Shown: in pieces, positions 18,460 to 20,169 of the stretch
Position numbering within the stretch: the stretch's first letter is position 1
How the letters are laid out: every line of letters starts with the position of its first letter
Assembly: GCA_039111635.1 (NCBI GenBank)
Contig: JBCAQO010000149.1
Coordinates: 1-20,169 of the forward strand
Direction: 5' to 3'
Length of the DNA stretch: 20,169 nucleotides
From: Heterobasidion occidentale
Lineage: Eukaryota; Basidiomycota; Agaricomycetes; Russulales; Bondarzewiaceae
Position numbers and translations under genes: made by a program
Notes under the pieces: generated by a model
Told to the model about the DNA's origin: nothing
Seen by the model: only the letters and a program-made list of their open reading frames with translations
Databases searched by the model: none

Positions 18460-19540
18460 CGACGCCTTCTTCTTAACGTCGGCCCGGCCTCGCAAGCGCC
18501 CTCGCCTCGTCCTCGACGTCACCTCTCCCTTGACGACGACGGCACCTCCTGGACGCCTCCCCCACCGCGGCCTCCTCTTCCACCCCGTCCCAAACGAGGA
18601 TGACGGCTACGATGCCGCCCTCGTCTCTCACGTCGCCCTCATCTCCCTCGACCACGCACCTGGCTCCCTCGACCCCGCCGCCTGCATGCCCCCGCCTGGA
18701 CGACGGCCTGGACGACACCGACTCGGCCGCGCCTCACCGACGGCTCCCTCGACGCCTCGTCATCCGGCTCTCGACGATGCGGCCGCCTCGCTGGACCCTG
18801 CCCGCTCCCTCGACCCCGCCGCCTGCACGCCCCGACCACGCCCCCACCTGGACGACGGCCTGGACGACGCCGCCTGGACGCCGCCGCCTGGCGGCTCCCT
18901 CGAAGACGCGGCCGCCTCGCTGAACGCTGCCCGCTCCCTCCACCCCGCCGCCTGCACGCCCCCGCCTGGACGACGCCGACTCGGCCGCGCCTCACCGACG
19001 GCTCCCTCGACGCCTCGTCGTCCGCCCTCGACGACGCGGCCGCCTCACTAGACCCTGTCGGCTCCTCGTCGACGACGCCGCCTGGACGCCCGGCACCCTC
19101 TACGACGCGGCCGCCTCACTGGACCCTGCCCGCTCCCTCGACCCCCCGCCTGCACGCTCCGACCATGTCCCCGCCTGGACCACGGCCTGGACCACGGCGC
19201 CTGGACGATGCCGTCTGGACTACGCCGCCTGGACGACGCCGCTCCATCGACGGCGACTCATCTCTCCTCCTCCACGACAACGCCCGCCTCCCTCGACGAT
19301 GACGTCCGCCTCCCTCGACGTGCACGACTCTCCCGTCGACGGCGCCGCTCCCTCCACAGCAACTCCTGCCTCCTCGTTGGCGGCTCCCTCGACGCTGGCG
19401 GGTCTCGCTGTCGACTCCCTCGGCGCTGCCGCCCACTTCTCTCGTCATCGGCCCTCTCCCGCCGCTCTCGTATCCGTCGACACTGCCGCCGTTTTCGCGC
19501 CGCCACCGTGTACGCCTCCTCGTTGTCGCTGATCGATAGC
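18460..19540. repeat. GC-rich degenerate tandem array, about 129-bp period
   Basis: GGCCGCCTCGCTG or GGCCGCCTCACT recurs at about 18781, 18910, 19038 and 19109; the first three are 128-129 bases apart. A 41-base block beginning ACTCGGCCGCGCCTCACC is identical at 18721-18761 and 18979-19019 (258 bases, two periods). The array is built from GCTCCCTCGAC, CCGCCTGCACGC and CCTGGACGACG modules. A 173-codon plus-strand frame (18530-19051) reads through it with Ala/Pro/Asp/Arg-rich 43-residue repeats, but it has no ATG start or splice support, so I call it a repeat, not a gene. Confidence 0.85.
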
Positions 19541-19719
19541 CTCCTGTACATACATACTTAGCAGTGGACCACTTGCACGCAATGAATTGTTAGTTTCCCC
19601 AGTGACTGGCATGTGTGAACGGCATCCCAGTAATGATATGGCAGCCGCGCAGGGGCCAAGCGAGAACAAGAAATCATCGTGCAACTTAACATCGATCGAG
19701 GTAACAAAGAGCCCGTCAT

Positions 19720-20169
19720 TCACACCAGGTTGCCATGTATCTGTGGTCGCTCGCTCGCGAACATGGACAAGTCCCAGGCGTAGACTTCACGTAGCGTACT
19801 CCCAATGCTATGCAATATTTTCAGCGTGATATCAAGGTGAAAAATGGTGGCGAATACTCACTGCTTCAGGTCGTGATGTTCCAGTTTCGGCCCATGCGGC
19901 TTTGACGTCCCGCCATCCACGATCAGAGTGAGATCACTCTCTCTCAAGGCCGTACTCACGCGGTGGAGAGTGACGTTTCCCCATCTCTGGGACGCCAAGA
20001 CGACTCGCAAGCCCTCCCGTTCATCAATCACGATACCGAGACGCGTCATTGCCTACGCTCTCGTTAGGCCATGACGCGCGCACCCGGGCAAACGGCACTC
20101 ACGTTGACGAAGTCGTGCCATCTGACAAAACCGCTCGTGTGCCTATCCAGAAGCTTCTCCAAAACCTCC
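19720..20169 (-). CDS. HicA-like domain protein, 5' end outside window
   Basis: Last exons of a minus-strand gene, descending: 20169-20103 (partial), 20052-19960, 19899-19862, 19807-19720, joined in phase and ending with TGA; 94 residues visible. The order FVRWHDFVNAMTRLGI, VTLHR|PHGPKLEHHDLK, then HIGSTLREVYAWDL resembles the fungal version of the HicA (YcfA-like, double-stranded-RNA-binding fold) domain: an N-terminal helix, strands, a conserved HRPH element and a final helix ending in a Trp. In bacteria HicA is an mRNA interferase toxin; in fungi the role of such domains is unknown, and no HicB-like partner is visible here. The introns (50, 60 and 54 bases) have GTGAGT donors. The assignment rests on pattern memory and could be wrong; the gene structure itself is solid. 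Confidence 0.65.

Larger units (their letters stand above)
17853..19719. other. Long intergenic region rich in repeats
   Basis: Contains the promoter side of the 889-aa gene, the right repeat pair (17971-18034), a 16-bp palindrome (18243-18258), a tRNA-like relic (18311-18378) and the GC-rich array (about 18460-19540). An 85-codon frame at 18024-18281 starts in the repeat but shows no domain. The last 180 bases are ordinary sequence that should include the 3' UTR of the HicA-like gene. Confidence 0.55.

Noticed and set aside
18530..19051. 173-codon Ala/Pro/Arg-rich plus-strand frame as a protein gene
   Set aside because: It lies within a tandem array, lacks an ATG at its start, and a minus-strand frame is similarly open, as expected for GC-rich repeats.

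Overview
The window reads as nuclear DNA of a filamentous fungus, most likely an Agaricomycete (mushroom-forming basidiomycete). Genes carry many short introns of roughly 48-95 bases with GT-AG (occasionally GC-AG) borders and CTRAY-like branch sites, coding GC is moderate, and several protein families are ones typical of, and expanded in, Agaricomycetes (Plavaka-type transposase, OTT_1508-like deaminase, a HicA-like domain protein). All exon structures were assembled by hand from splice signals, phase agreement and remembered family patterns; no alignment was run.

Layout. 1-1454: no convincing gene, a tRNA-like relic near 605-693, and the upstream region of the first gene with a TGACGTCA site. 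1455-2893 (+): S-formylglutathione hydrolase, eight exons. 3214-5478 (-): FHA-domain Ser/Thr kinase of the Chk2/Cds1/Rad53 type, with an 8-base microexon and an unresolved 3' end. 5741-6034: a 90-bp minisatellite followed by a 29-bp repeat. 6081-6643 (-): small four-exon gene of unknown function, with an 18-bp perfect palindrome 84 bases upstream. 7452-11663 (-): Plavaka-type (CACTA-superfamily) transposase, ten exons, two single-base frame breaks. 11991-18034: a segment bounded by two matching pairs of the direct repeat CCTGCAATGAGCAAG, holding a convergent gene pair, an OTT_1508-like deaminase gene (+, 12552-14804) and a large unrecognised gene (-, 15072-17852). 18243-18378: a 16-bp palindrome and a second tRNA-like relic. 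About 18460-19540: a very GC-rich, roughly 129-bp-period repeat array. 19720-20169 (-): 3' part of a gene with a HicA-like C-terminal domain, running off the right edge.

How the parts relate. The left third is housekeeping: formaldehyde detoxification and a DNA-damage checkpoint kinase, arranged tail to tail. From about 5.7 kb rightwards the window becomes accessory: satellite repeats, a decayed transposon, and members of lineage-expanded families. The most interesting unit is the 6-kb deaminase/unknown-gene segment framed by the shared repeat pairs. It could be a mobile or duplicated cassette, but nothing in one window proves mobility.
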